The notes under the pieces are model-generated. The model ran no database searches. It was not told the origin of the DNA and saw nothing but the letters and a program-made list of their open reading frames with translations. The translations under genes were made by a program, and so were the position numbers. Below are positions 1 to 11,317 of a DNA stretch of 64,000 nt, piece after piece; the stretch's first letter is position 1; the number at the start of each line of letters is the position of its first letter. The stretch is from Patiria miniata. Taxonomy: Eukaryota; Echinodermata; Asteroidea; Valvatida; Asterinidae. The stretch covers positions 32,932,129 to 32,996,128 of the forward strand of contig NW_024037059.1 of NCBI RefSeq assembly GCF_015706575.1. The letters run 5' to 3'.

Positions 1-130
1 GGAGCATCGGTTTGGGGAGCTGTCAGGGGGATGGTTGGTGGGTCAATTGGTGGGTCAGTTGGTGGGTCAGTTGCTGGCACAGTAGGAGGCACAGTTGAAG
101 GTACAGTAGGGGGTTCGGTAGGAAGTTCCA
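1..130 (-). CDS. Pro/Thr-rich stalk exon of Kremen-like receptor gene (partial)
   Basis: This is the most 3' exon visible of the minus-strand SRCR-WSC-CUB gene; it runs off the left edge. A pyrimidine-rich acceptor ending CTTTCAG lies just above position 130. Entered in phase 1, matching the phase-1 donor of the CUB exon, the exon is open to the edge for about 42 codons. The product is almost entirely Pro, Thr, Val and Asp, with tandem TDPP and TVP units made by 12-bp DNA repeats. Such stretches are typical O-glycosylated stalks between extracellular domains and a membrane segment. Kremen proteins have a Ser/Thr-rich stalk after CUB, so a transmembrane helix is expected beyond the window. Exon identity is inferred from splice signal, frame and composition; other small exons may lie between it and CUB. 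Confidence 0.72.
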
Positions 131-162
131 CTGAAAGGACATGGACATGAAAAATTCATTAA

Positions 163-665
163 CAAGGGAATAAATGTTTGCCTGGCCAGTTTAAAACACT
201 CTGTTTAAGACCGATTTGAGTCTGGATGCTGATAATTACCCGAACAGAATGCGAGGGTAATTAAGATTAAAACACAATCACAGGAATATGTAATGTTGGA
301 CTCGCAATTATCAACATCCAGACTCCAACTGGTCAAAATATATAAATTTCCAACAATTTTGGTCAACAATGTTGCTTCATGTTTTTTGGGATACCCCCCA
401 GTCTCACGAGTAGTGGTAAACAACTCCTTATGTGAAGATTGGCGCGCGCATCGCGTGTACAGCACGATGTGGAACAGAATGCAGCTGTGCCAGTGTGTTA
501 CGATATGAAATGCTGACTTGGTGGATGCATTGCGCATGCCTACATGAGGATTGTGAACATTCAACAAATAAAATGAAAAATGGCACCAGATTTCATAGGA
601 GTCCAAATTTGATGTGACACTTATCATGCATTTAAAACTGGCAACGTGACGGGCTCTCTACCAAT
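163..665 (-). repeat. Hairpin MITE family A, copy 1 (diverged)
   Basis: The block begins with GGGAATAAATGTTTGCC, a decayed hairpin (CACTCTGTTTAAGACC, GATAATTACCC) and ends with CGTGACGGGCTCTCTACCAATAG. The same order in the same orientation recurs at 54965-55635, and reversed at 17131-17756 and 52797-53432. Here one hairpin arm is degraded, so this is an older copy. The open frames across it are repeat-derived, not genes. Confidence 0.75.
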
Positions 666-699
666 AGAAATGGCTCAACTGTCTCAACTCATCCCATTT

Positions 700-1460
700 A
701 TTGGCTCAACTGTCGAGTCATTAGGTCAAGAAGGTTGAGTCGAGTCGAGGCGAGTCAAATATTTAGCTCGAGTCAATTCGAGTCACGAATATTTGCACAC
801 TATATAACAAATAAAGACATGGGAGTCATTTGTATCACTAATAGTGAACAAGAAGTGAAACTTCGATCTTATATAGGCTGTCTGGTTTGGCTTCGGGTCT
901 ATTTTTTTGGCTGCATGACCGCTGACATCAAAACCAAACTGCGTTAAATACAAAACTGTTTCGGATTTTTTAAACAGTTGGCATGTATCTATTTAATTTT
1001 TAAAAGGAGGGCATAAATTTAGCCGGCGTTCAAATCCAAGAGCTATATAAAAAATCACCCAAAGCCAATGCTGAAAACAGGAATTAGAAAATGTGTTTTA
1101 AGTCGGCTCTGGGATAGTATTTTTGTGCGTTCCAAAACCACAAGGTGGGAGTCTGTGACACGTATGTTTGTACACGACATCAACAAGCGGTTGCTGTACC
1201 GCACTGTATTTGCAAAGTGACATGAACATAAATTTGCTAAGTCATTGCAAACATTTTTTGCTTTTATTTTTGCGACTCGAGTCCTTTTAGCCTTTGCTCA
1301 AGTCGAGTCTTCTCATGAGGGACTCGAGTTGAGTCAAGTCATTTCCTCGCAGTGACTCGAGTCGAGTCGAGTCATTAGGGACTCGAGTCGAATCACCAAA
1401 AATTGAGACTCGAGTAAAACTAGAGTCTAGTCAGTGACTAGTATTAGTTTCATATATTTC
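700..1460. repeat. Degenerate GAGTC/GACTCGAGTC simple-repeat region
   Basis: Two clusters of GAGTCGAGTC words (about 733-790 and 1275-1440) flank some 480 bp of AT-rich sequence. The words are self-complementary (GACTCGAGTC), so each cluster can fold on itself. No gene seen. The remainder to 1746 shows no recognisable feature. Confidence 0.6.
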
Positions 1461-1746
1461 AGATAAGTGAAGGTGCTTAGATACCTACAAGTACTTTTAC
1501 TTTGGACTTAATATGGTTCTTTACATACTATGTGTACTAGTACTAGTCGCGTGATGGTGAACGCTATCAGCTGATGATCGCAGAACGCTGAAACCTTTTG
1601 GGTGCAGTTTAAAGTCTTCAAGCAAGTTTGCGATAAAGCGTGCAACATACGCATGATGTGCGCAAAATTCAAATGTTGGATGTAATGCAGTGGCAAAAGG
1701 GAACAAATTTATATTTATAGCAAGATAAATAGCAACATTTATAGAA

Positions 1747-1917
1747 AGATACAAGCTTGAAAAAAAAAGCTTGAAAAAAAAAAAAAAACCACCCCCCCAA
1801 AAAAACCCCGCGTCGCCGCATCAATTCCGCAAGATACAAGCTTGAAATAAAAAGCTTGGAAAAAAAAAGTCACCCCCCCCCCAAAAAAAACCCGCGTCGC
1901 CGCATCAATTCCGCAAA
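1747..1917. repeat. Tandem duplication of an ~84-bp unit
   Basis: AAGATACAAGCTTGAA, A-run, C-run, CCGCGTCGCCGCATCAATTCC occurs twice in direct succession, differing mostly in the length of the homopolymer runs. Units begin near 1749 and 1831. From 1918 to 2261 nothing is recognised. Confidence 0.85.
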
Positions 1918-2261
1918 ATGAAAGTGTTTCAATTAGTATTTCCTTTATTGCAAATCTTCACAGCGAGTGGTGATATTGGTAATAATTGAGTGAGGTGGTT
2001 ACTGAAAGTAGCGAGGTGGGCCGCCTCAAGTTTGAATGGGCAGGGGAAACACTGCGTTGTGCATGTACTGGTATTGTTCCGAATTGCTTGCGCTACAGAG
2101 CTGGATTCAAACAGTTTGGGAAGGGGTAGTTTGGAAAAGTGCTAGTAAATATTCAACTAATTTTGTATTCAAACAGAAGTACTGGTACATTTTAATCGTA
2201 TTAGATTAAATTAATCAATTATCCCTTAAAATCAAGCAGAATCTGTGGGAGAGGTGTTATA

Positions 2262-2436
2262 AAACAAATACTGACTGCTTTATCTCGTGGTGTAGTAAAA
2301 CTAGCCTCCCTCGGTGATCCATGGAGCATTCTATTTTCCCTCAGCTTCGCCTCGGGAAAAATAGAATACTTCATGGATCACTGGTACGAGGGAAGCTATA
2401 GTTCTATTACACTACATTAAGCAGTCAATGTTTGTT
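2262..2436. repeat. Hairpin (foldback) element with GC-rich apex
   Basis: Imperfect inverted repeat with arms of about 80 bp: the left arm carries ACTGACTGCTTTATC and GGTGATCCATGG, the right arm their complements. The turn is CCCTCAGCTTCGCCTCGGG at 2338-2356. The apex resembles the apex of family A hairpins although the arms are unrelated. Probably a MITE. From 2437 to 3380 I see only AT-rich sequence, a G-run near 2637 and T-runs near 3240-3275. Confidence 0.8.
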
Positions 2437-3379
2437 CAATGTTTGTATTACATACTGCTGTTGGAGTTTGGCAGGTTTAAAATCAGTATTCAGTCAGTCA
2501 TGATTTTATTAGTTTATAGTAGTGAAAAAAAAGTTTTAACACACACTTCATACAACTGTAGACGATAGGACTGTATGTCACTTTGGAGTGGTGATTCTCT
2601 TTATACATTTTTTTCGATTTGTGAGTTTTTGCATCGGGGGGGGGGGGAACTTGGGGTGGCCTCATTTTATGTAAGTACACTCAATGAGTTTTAAAAACAA
2701 AAAAGTTGGGTTGGGGAGCACAAGTGGGGGAGAGGGAAAAGCTCATTTCTGGGTAGCCATTTGACGTTTTGATGATGATGGCAATGACAGTGATGACAAT
2801 GACGCTTTTAAAAATGTTTTTATCATAACAAATTTGGTCATAATCATCACTAAGTTTGCACCTTTGCCATATTATTACATATATTTTAAGTTGAAAGTTG
2901 CAAGTATCCTTGCCAATTAATTTAAAGGGTAGGATTTCGCTTAGATACCGGAAATACATGCCTTCTAAATATATGAACACAGCTTGTTCAAGACTTGTGT
3001 CCGTCAAAGAAGAGGGAGAAACCGGTGCTTTAGGCCAACTTTTTAGGTAGAGTCACACCATTATGATCCCTATTGTACATAAAGCCTATGTCCTAACAGG
3101 ACAATTTCGGTGAACCTCAAGCAAGGGTTTGCAAAAGCTGCATACCAATCCCATCTTCATTTGCCACGCTATGTTCAATTTGCTGATTTTTTGGCTGTTT
3201 CGGCACTTTTGCCGAAACAGCCTTTGTTTTCGTTAAGATTTTTTTTTTTTTCTTTTTTTTCTTTTTTTTTTTTCAGTCATTTTGCCCATAGCATTTGTAC
3301 ACGTTTTTTTGTCACCGGCACTTTGGGCACTAACATCAATCCGATTGACTTTATACTTTGCACGCACTTAGACCAGCAT

Positions 3380-5350
3380 CTGAAGTTGTGTGCCGAACAT
3401 TGACGTCATCGTGACGTCATCGACTAATTTATTATAGAATTTTGAATATTTAATTTTTCCCATAGACTTTGTACACAGAAATCGAAAAAAAATTGTCGAT
3501 TTTCAAAGGGAATTTTTGACTCTTTGCCAGTAATTCATTTGCACCAATCTTTGTCCAAGCAAAGACCCTAATTCAAACAACATTGTGTAATGATGACGTC
3601 ATGATGACGTCATCCGGTGTGTATTTATAGGCAATTAAATTGTGACACTTTTAATATTTAAAAATGCATAAGAAATCAACCGTACGCGTCCGCAGCATTC
3701 TGTTACCGGCAAGTGGTAGAGTAGGTTGAGGTCTTTATTTCATTCAGTGTGCGTGAAATCACGTGACCCTTGCTTCCGGTCGAAAAAGGCCAAAACCGGA
3801 AGTGGCTTATTATTTGAAAATGGTAATAGATATGAACTTGCTTTTAACGGTGTTAGTCTCTTGGCTAAAAGTATTCTTCAAATCATCTACCAATGACGTC
3901 ATGCAATCTTCGAGCGCCCTCTAGCGTCAGGTTGAAAATTTGCAAAAATGTATTTTGAATCGATGTCTGTAGCGAAGTTTGTCGGAATCGCCTAAATATT
4001 AGTGTATATGATGACCTTGACCCACTTAAGACGTGTGCGAAGTTTTAGGCGGATGACGTCATCAGACCGGAAGTTATAATAAAAAGACCCTTTTTCATTT
4101 GAAAATTCCTGAAAAATCAACCATGGCAGTTTTTATGTTAGTTTTTACTTTAATTGTCGATTTAAGGGTAGGTCTAACACATTTCAAAGTTTCAAGGCAA
4201 TAAGCGAACTCGGACATGCCCTGCGCACACTTAAAACTTCAGGTTGACAATACATCTGCTCTAAAACATGCACAGAACGTCTATTTGTACATACACGTAC
4301 GTTACGCACATACTGTACATGTACATCGTACATGTAATGACAGTCAGCCTGCAGAGCACGTGTTGCCGAGGTCAAATCCTGTCCACATCATATCACAGTG
4401 ACCGTTTTAGCCGATTTTCGGCTAACTTTGACAGATTTTATGTTCGTGCAAGCGCATAGTCAGGGACGTATAATAAAAAATCATAATGCCGAAAAGCCCT
4501 ATGTTACGTATTTAAAGGTGCAGTTTTTCTGCATTGGGATTTTCCCACAAGTCTTTACCTATACAACACTGATATCTTACTGAGTAGTTCTGAACTTCAG
4601 CCGAGAATTACTATGAGAAGGAAAGAGAAATCGTATTTTTTTTCGCGCTGTCATTCGATTGAACATATTCCTAAGGGTCAGAATATCAAGTAATATTTCA
4701 TAAAAATGTTTCAGTTCAAAGGCAAATTACAAATTTAAAGGTGCAATTTTTCTGCAGTGGGATTTTGTTTTTAGCCCGTTAACTTTGTACACGTGTTAGC
4801 CCATTGACTTAGTACACGTTTTCAAGCCACCATTTCTATAACTTGGCGATCTAGAATCGTCATCAACGTTACAGCCAAGGAAGACCCTCATACAAAAATT
4901 ATGTCAAGACTATGACGTCATGATGACGTCATCACCTAATTTTTTTTATTGATTTTTGAAAATTTACATGCATATTATGAAGTCCTATATCTACAGAACT
5001 GTAAGTCTGATTGGGTTGAAACTTGGTATGTGGCTAGACCGGGATGTGTAATAGGTAGAAAAAATTAGGTGGTCGAGACCTGAACATGATTTTTGCAGGA
5101 ATTGATAAAATTATCGAGGGTCTTCATTTTTTAAATATGTGCAAATAAATCACGTGACCCTTTCTTCTGGTTGAAACCGGAAGTGCTTTGTAATTTAAAA
5201 TTGGTGAAAGACGTGAACTTGCTTTCCACGATGTTTGCTCTGGCTAAGTTGTTCTTTAACATAATATTATAGTAATAGATGAAACTTTATGTGACGTCAT
5301 CATGACGTCATCACGTGACATGTGACGTCATAATTCAAAGCCCTATGCGA
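3380..5350. repeat. Dispersed repeat with clustered TGACGTCA palindromes
   Basis: TGACGTCA (the CRE palindrome) appears at least eleven times here, often as the doublet TGACGTCATCATGACGTCAT, near 3402, 3595, 3894, 4052, 4912 and 5292. A second hallmark, CCATAGACTTTGTACACA, occurs near 3463 with variants near 3290 and 4780. A segment with AAATCACGTGACCC and ACCGGAAGTG is present twice, about 1.39 kb apart (near 3757 and 5145), so the region contains diverged tandem units. Related sequence lies at 12730-12770 and 20036-20770. No open frame is convincing; AT-rich unassigned sequence follows to 6015. Confidence 0.7.
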
Positions 5351-6015
5351 ATGGAATCACATTTATTACATTTATATGCCACCATTTATTATAAACAGAA
5401 CTACACATCCTTCGTTGATGGAACACATGTCACATGTCACAAAAAGCTACCGAAACAGCCCTATGTTTGTCCACAAACATATGTCTAGTTGGGCTGTATT
5501 ATCCACTTTCTACTATTAAGCCATTATTTTGCAATGGAATAAATTAAAAGTATGTCTCAAATATTGCAACTTGTATTATTTCTAAACAAACACCTCCTGG
5601 ACACCATCACAAAAACAAGTAATTAAGTGAAACATTAACATTATAGTTTGAATTTGGAAAACTGGTAATATGATGTACAAAAATATGCCACGAATGCTGA
5701 ACATACTCCCGACATCTTCAAAATGCCTAAGACTCTGGAGCTTAAGGGGGCTCTGCACCCTCGACACCGGTCGGATTAGACATTGTAAAAATGCCAAGAA
5801 AACACCGATAGAGAAAGAACATTTTTGCAAGTTAATTCACAGAACTTGATCTCTCTTGTCTGTGTATATACCGTGTTCATGAATCTATTTTTAGGTCGTA
5901 CTACTCGTATTTGGAGTGATACGATGCAGCGAGTTTCACTGAAATTTCCTACCGTAAAAACGAGGTTTGTCGCCCACCATATATAGTGCATTACGCATGC
6001 TTATATTGCACAATA

Positions 6016-6359
6016 CAGGGTGGATAAAAAAAAACTTGTTTAGAGACTAAGCGCCACTTTTCATGGTGAAATCTCTTTTTTCTCCACCTGCCTTGATTGG
6101 CAACCATAGCCTTTCACTCTGTGACAATTGACACAACAAAAAAACACAATTGAAAAGTGGTGCAAGTCTCTAAATAGACCCTTTCATAAAATTGGTCACT
6201 GCTCAGTCAACCGTGAATGTAATGACATGATCAGGGTGTCATTTTAAAGAGGAGATTCAACCCTAATAGAGGATATCTCCCTTTGATTCACATGTGCCTA
6301 CGGTGCTTCTGTTCCAATTAGCAATAATATCTCGGTTTCGTTTTTTTGTATCCACCCTG
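6016..6359. mobile_element. MITE with CAGGGTGGATA terminal inverted repeats
   Basis: The left end CAGGGTGGATAAAAAAAAAC and the right end GTTTTTTTGTATCCACCCTG are inverted copies with one substitution. The flanks are TA on the left and TG on the right, so a mutated TA target duplication is possible, as for Tc1/mariner-like elements. The 344-bp interior has no open frame of note. A second inner inverted match (AAGTGG / CCACTTTTC) is also present. Non-autonomous DNA transposon. Confidence 0.75.
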
Positions 6360-7216
6360 TGTAAGAACAGTGTTGGCCAGTTTGTGCACGACCTGAATTT
6401 TCCATTATTTTAAAGAATTATCGAACATAAATATTTTCAACAATAATTAAGGTAAGTTTTTATCACTTTTTGTGGCCATATTTTTTGTATAGCTTTTATA
6501 ATGTAAATTGTAATGGAAATAGTTTAGGCTGAAATGTGCATATAATTGCGCATAAAAAAATTGGCCCAAAACAGTGCCCCCCCCCCAAAAAAAATGCCAA
6601 CCTACGGTACCTACCCTTGTTTTGAAAGGCATGTAATCGGAAGCAGAAGTGGTTTTTTTTTTTGGCCTAAGGGTTTCACATCACAATGCTCGCCATGTGT
6701 GCTTCATGCACAGTGCTTAATAATTCTTGACTTTGGTTGTTAATGGTCCCCCCCCCCCCCCCCGCCACATTTGAATTGGAATTGATGCCCCTGCATGATG
6801 ATGTCATCTGGTATCAAATTACAAGCCATTTTAATGCAAAACATGACCGCCTTTAATCATTTGTAAATCAGGAAAAACAACAAAAAACAATCATATTCAT
6901 ACTTTGTCATCCAATAGACCATACCTTGATGAACATTTTTGATTTTGAAAGGTGAAGCCGGTGTAGCATGAATTGAGGTTTTATGAAATACGGACTCTTT
7001 GGTGGTATTGCGCATGCTCATGCATAGATAATTAGGAGAGGGACCGGTCACGTGAGAGGGTTTAACCAATAAAAGGGAAAAAGAGTCCGATTTTCATACA
7101 AGTCCGATTTTCATGTGACACCGGCACCGCCCAACCTTTCCTTACCGGGTAACCGGAAGGTCAAAGTTAGGTGAATATACAATGCAAACAGAAGTCTCAA
7201 ATAAATAAAAACCTAA
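6360..7216. other. Intron sequence without recognisable feature
   Basis: AT-rich sequence with a C-run/A-run near 6580, a T-run near 6651 and a 17-base C-run near 6748. A short tandem echo, GTCCGATTTTCAT, occurs twice near 7085-7112. No exon with domain similarity or good splice sites was found. Confidence 0.5.
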
Positions 7217-8672
7217 TTAGTTCAGTCGGAAAAGGGGGGTATCGTGCACCCTCGGAAATCAATTTTTAATCAACGTCTCTAGGTCAGAAAAAATGCGTAG
7301 AAAACGATTTGCTATGTTAAAAAATTCAAAAAATGTCCCACGTATTGTTTTTATGCAAATTAGTGCCGCCATTACCGAAAAATCTAAATATTGCAGATAA
7401 CTGAACAAACTAGGTATCTAAACCCATGTTTTCAAGGTCAGAGATCACAATAAAACTATTCTGGAAGTGACCACGTGTGTCTGTGGCATAGGAATATGCA
7501 AATTAGTGCCGCTAATACCGGAAAATCATGTTTTGGGCATATCTCGGCCAATATAGCACATAACTTCACCAGTAAGGTGTCTAAACCCATGTTTTGAGGG
7601 TCAAGTATCATTAGAAGACCATTCACGAAGTAACTATGTGTGTCTTTGGCATGAAAATATGTAAATTATAAAGTGTCGGTTTATCAGATATTTGATTTTT
7701 AGCCAATATGTCGGCCAATATTGCACATAACTACACAAGTGAGGTGTCTAAACCCATGTTTTGAGGGTCAGGTATCATTAGAAGACCATTCACGAAGTAA
7801 CTATGTGTGATTTTGGCATGAAAATATGTAAATTCTAAATTGCCGGTTTATCAAAAATTTGATTTTCAGCCAATATTATATTCAATTTCAGCCAATATTA
7901 CAGTTTATTTTGAATATGATGGCTTAAAATCAACTTTGATTATTACTGCTTATCAAAAACCCTTCTGTCAACACTAGCTGCAATATTGGCTGAGATATTG
8001 GCTAAAAATCAAATTTCTGATAAATCGCCACTTTAGAATTTACATATTTACCTGCCAAGGACACACATAGTTACTTCGTGAATGGTCTTCTAATGATACC
8101 TGACCCTCAAAACATGGGTTTAGACACCTTACTTGTGTAGTTATGTGCAATATTGGCCGAGATATTGGCTAAAAATCAAATATCTGATAAACCGACACTT
8201 TATAATTTACATATTTCATGCCAAAGACACACGTAGTTACTTCGTCGCTGGTCTTCTTATGATACTTAACCCTCAAAACATGGGTTTAGACACCTTACTG
8301 GTGTAGTTATGTGCTATATTGGCCAAGATATGCCCAAAACATGATTTCCGGTATTAGCGGCACTAATTTGCATATTCCTATGCCACAGACACATGTGGTC
8401 ACTTCCAGAATAGTTTTATTGTGATCTCTGACCTTGAAAACATGGGTTTAGACACCTAGTTCGTTCAGTTATCTGCAATATTGGCTGAGGTATAGTTAAA
8501 AATAGATTTTTCGGTAATGGCGGCACTAATTTGCATAAAAACAATACGTGGGACATTTTTTGAATTTTTTAACATAGCAAATCGTTTTCTACACATTCTT
8601 TCTGACCTAGAGACGTTGATTAGAAATTGATTTCCGAGGGTGCACGATACCCCCCTTTTCCGACTAAACTAA
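7217..8672. repeat. 1.46-kb foldback element made of tandem ~165-bp units
   Basis: The left end (TTAGTTCAGTCGGAAAAGGG) is repeated in inverse complement at the right end, and the match continues through the arms to a centre near 7930-7960, giving arms of roughly 700 bp. Each arm contains successive units starting CTAAACCCATGTTTT (left arm near 7419, 7582 and 7749), so the spacing is 163-167 bp. No coding potential. The target duplication is not resolved: AA or AAT flanks both ends. Best described as a long-hairpin, non-autonomous DNA element in the intron downstream of the CUB exon. Confidence 0.88.
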
Positions 8673-9511
8673 ATGTCTTCAAACGGTTCAAGGGCAAAGG
8701 ACACACCTTTCCGATTTTACCAGTTTAACGGATACTCCGGGCACCATATAGATGTGCGCTGAAAATTCGGACTGATCTGACCGTATACTGGGTGACCCGA
8801 CGAAATCAAACATGTTTGATTTTTTTTGCATCTGATTTCACCGGATCTGATTTCACAGGACTAAATATTTTTGTTAACCAATTAGATTCACAAAGGAAGT
8901 CACACGATTGTCATCGTGTGACTGATCATCATGTGACCGATTATAGAATGGAATTGCGTGCAGGTAACGTGGTCGTCTAACCACAATGGTGAAAAATCTG
9001 TACCAGTGATGGGGTGATTCGGTGAACTGAGAGGTGTGCGCTGGGCTTAAGTCTGAATATGTGACATCACCATGTCATCATACATCAAATTACAAGCAAT
9101 TTCAGGTCAAAATTTGGCAAAAAAGTTTGAACTGTATCTTTGGAACTGAACAGAATACAGTGTTTATTTTTTGTGAGGTAGTAGATACCACTGCATATGC
9201 CATGCGTATGGGAGGGGGTATAAAAAGTTGGTATTTCGTGCGTACATAGTTTATGGACGGCCTCTACATGTAATTGTGACTGTGTTAGGTTTAATGCATA
9301 TATGTATTGATTTGCAAGATAATAATAAATGTTAGTTTTATACAGAATTGTCACTGGCTGAAATAGTCGACACCAAGAGCTGCAACATTACAGTTAAGAC
9401 CTTTAGAGTAGCTGGATTTAAAATACATACATATTCATGACTAAACAGTATTAATTTTCAACAGACCACATATTGTTTTCTTTAAGAATTAACTATTGGT
9501 GCTAAACTTAC
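8673..9511. other. Intron downstream of the CUB exon
   Basis: Contains a small hairpin CACACGATTGTCATCGTGTG near 8900 and a doubled CTGATTTCAC near 8832-8858. Otherwise AT-rich without recognisable exons. Confidence 0.5.
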
Positions 9512-9880
9512 CAAGTGATTCATAGCAGATGACAAAACCATAATTACTCCCTGAAGGCGAGTTGGCTGCCAAAACGAACAGCAGTGAAAATCTTGACACT
9601 CGAAAATCCAAAGGTATGACAGCAGTCCCTGGCGAGCTGGGCGGAGTCAGATCCACTGTCGTCATTGCCGACCCAGCAGACTTGTCTCTCAACTTAACGC
9701 TGTCACCGCTGTAGATGTCGAAGCTCTTGAACATGAGAGAGATGTAGGCACGCGTGGGTAGAGTCACTGTGTACTCATCAGTGGTTGTCATGCGCGTGGT
9801 CTGGTATCGAGCTGGGAAGTCACGCGAGTACAGACAGCCAGTTGCGGTGGTCCATGCGCCCCCAGGTGCACCAACAGTAA
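9512..9880 (-). CDS. CUB-like domain exon of Kremen-like receptor gene
   Basis: The exon is bounded by acceptor TTTTCTAG above 9880 and donor G|GTAAGT below 9512; both junctions are phase 1 and it encodes 123 residues. Visible CUB signatures are LYSRDFPARY near the start, FDIYSGDSVKLRD in the middle and GSNYGFVICYES at the end. CUB domains are about 110-residue beta-sandwich modules in extracellular proteins. Only two cysteines remain (in ATGCLYS and VICYES), fewer than the usual four, so the fold is divergent. The LYS-DFP-Y opening and the FDI-S-D-VxL-D core resemble the CUB domain of Kremen, a Wnt co-receptor regulator. Placement directly after WSC supports that relation. Confidence 0.85.
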
Positions 9881-10044
9881 CTAGAAAAGTTCCATTGAAA
9901 TGAAAATAAAAATCATCAATATGCACGTTTGTTTCCAAATCAAAATATTTTTGGATGAAAAAATCTTGTGCTTGTGACCTGGTTGGTGAATGGAACCGGG
10001 TTCAAGTCCAACCCAGGCCAACATATTGATTGGCCTTCGTTATA

Positions 10045-10847
10045 AAGCCGGCCTCAGGTCGACCTTGCGACGACACCGATCAGCTAGTGACTGACTTTTC
10101 AGGATCAAGCTTTGCCTGATCTACGACCGTCTGGAACATTTCAGTCGCCGATTTTTTTGCAACCTGAGTATAACTGCGATGATATTAAGACGGGCAGAAA
10201 AAGTCGGCACTCAAAAAAATCAACAGTTGCAAGAATAGAAAAATTTCAACTTCTACGACGACGATGCGATCGTGTGCGCATTAAGATCATCCTTTTCAAT
10301 TGTTTAGCCACACTGGCACTCCACGCGTTCTGGGCAACATCACGCAGTATGCAGTACGCACCATGCGCGCGTCAATCACCGTATAAGGAGATTGTTACCT
10401 ACTCGCGAGAGGATATTCCATACCATAGCTAGAGGGGTGTGTAAAAAAATGAAATAAAACTGTTCAAAAAAATCATTGGAAATGTATAATTTTTGACTTG
10501 TGTCGACTTTTTGACTCAAAGGTATTTGTGAATGGGAATACCGCAAGTACATTTAAGACAGTATCAGGGGAATGCGTGCTGATAATGGCTCGAGCCGAAC
10601 CGGCCAAACACATATTTACTCTCTTATTAGTAAAGAAGCCACATGACAGTCTATGTTGTGGAATCGAGGTGGATCGTCGCGTCCTGGGTGACATGAGCAT
10701 GGCTGCGATTATTTTGCGTCGAGATGCCGCTTGTTTCAAGAGAATCACACGATTTCTCAGTTTTGTGACCTGACCATTATTTTTCTGCTTGATGCCGACG
10801 GTTCTGTCGCGGTGCAAGCGAATCGCGGGTCGACCTCAGGCCGGCTT
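10045..10847. mobile_element. Element with AAGCCGGCCT terminal inverted repeats, containing a family A fragment
   Basis: AAGCCGGCCTCAGGTCGACC at the left end is matched in inverse complement at the right end with one mismatch in 20. The interior (803 bp) has open frames on both strands but no recognisable domain. Positions about 10280-10560 resemble family A (CATCACGCAGTATGCAGTACG, CTACTCGCGAGAG, a terminal AAGGTATTTGTGAATGGGAAT), so a family A copy was inserted or captured. No clear target duplication. Confidence 0.6.
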
Positions 10848-11162
10848 AAGCCTCAGAATCTTTCAAGCTCTTTAACAGCCATTATTTATGACTCATGTTT
10901 TTCCTATCTGGGATTTTCTACCACCTTTAAAACTGAATAGTTTGTCATTGTGTTTCCAAGTTATATTCAGGCTCGAATTGTAATGGTACTGGCTATATAG
11001 GCTTTGGAATACTTGGTTTCATTACAAGAAATTAATGTGTAATAATATAGAGAACTTCATCCCAAAAAATGTTTTAGTAACGATTGCAAATATTGGTCAG
11101 TTTTAAAAAAAAACCGTACATGTGTGTATGGTAGATAGAACCAGTTCATTGTTTTAGCTCAC
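10848..11162. other. Intron between WSC and CUB exons
   Basis: AT-rich, nothing recognised. The intron continues from 9881 and carries the TIR element described at 10045. Confidence 0.5.
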
Positions 11163-11317
11163 CTGGCCATATTGCAAAGTAGCCATTAGTATTAGATCCA
11201 CATGCTTCCATGGGGTCCCCACTGCATGGCAATGCACAGTTGAGTTTGGAGACAACGCTACCCATGTTACCCTCATCAGAGCCACAAAAACACCGACTTT
11301 CAGCAAGTGCCGCAAAT
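11163..11317 (-). CDS. WSC domain, second half
   Basis: Acceptor TTTGTTGCAG lies above 11317 and donor G|GTGAGC below 11163. The exon enters in phase 2, exactly matching the phase-2 donor at 14372, and leaves in phase 1. It encodes FAALAESRCFCGSDEG followed by a segment ending PMEACGSNTNGYFAIWPG. The C-x-C-G motif, the NC...PC pair and ACGS are the last five of the eight conserved WSC cysteines. WSC domains bind carbohydrate in fungal sensors and occur in animal Kremen and polycystin-1. The F-A-x-x-x-x-x-x-C-F-C-G stretch is particularly Kremen-like. Confidence 0.87.
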
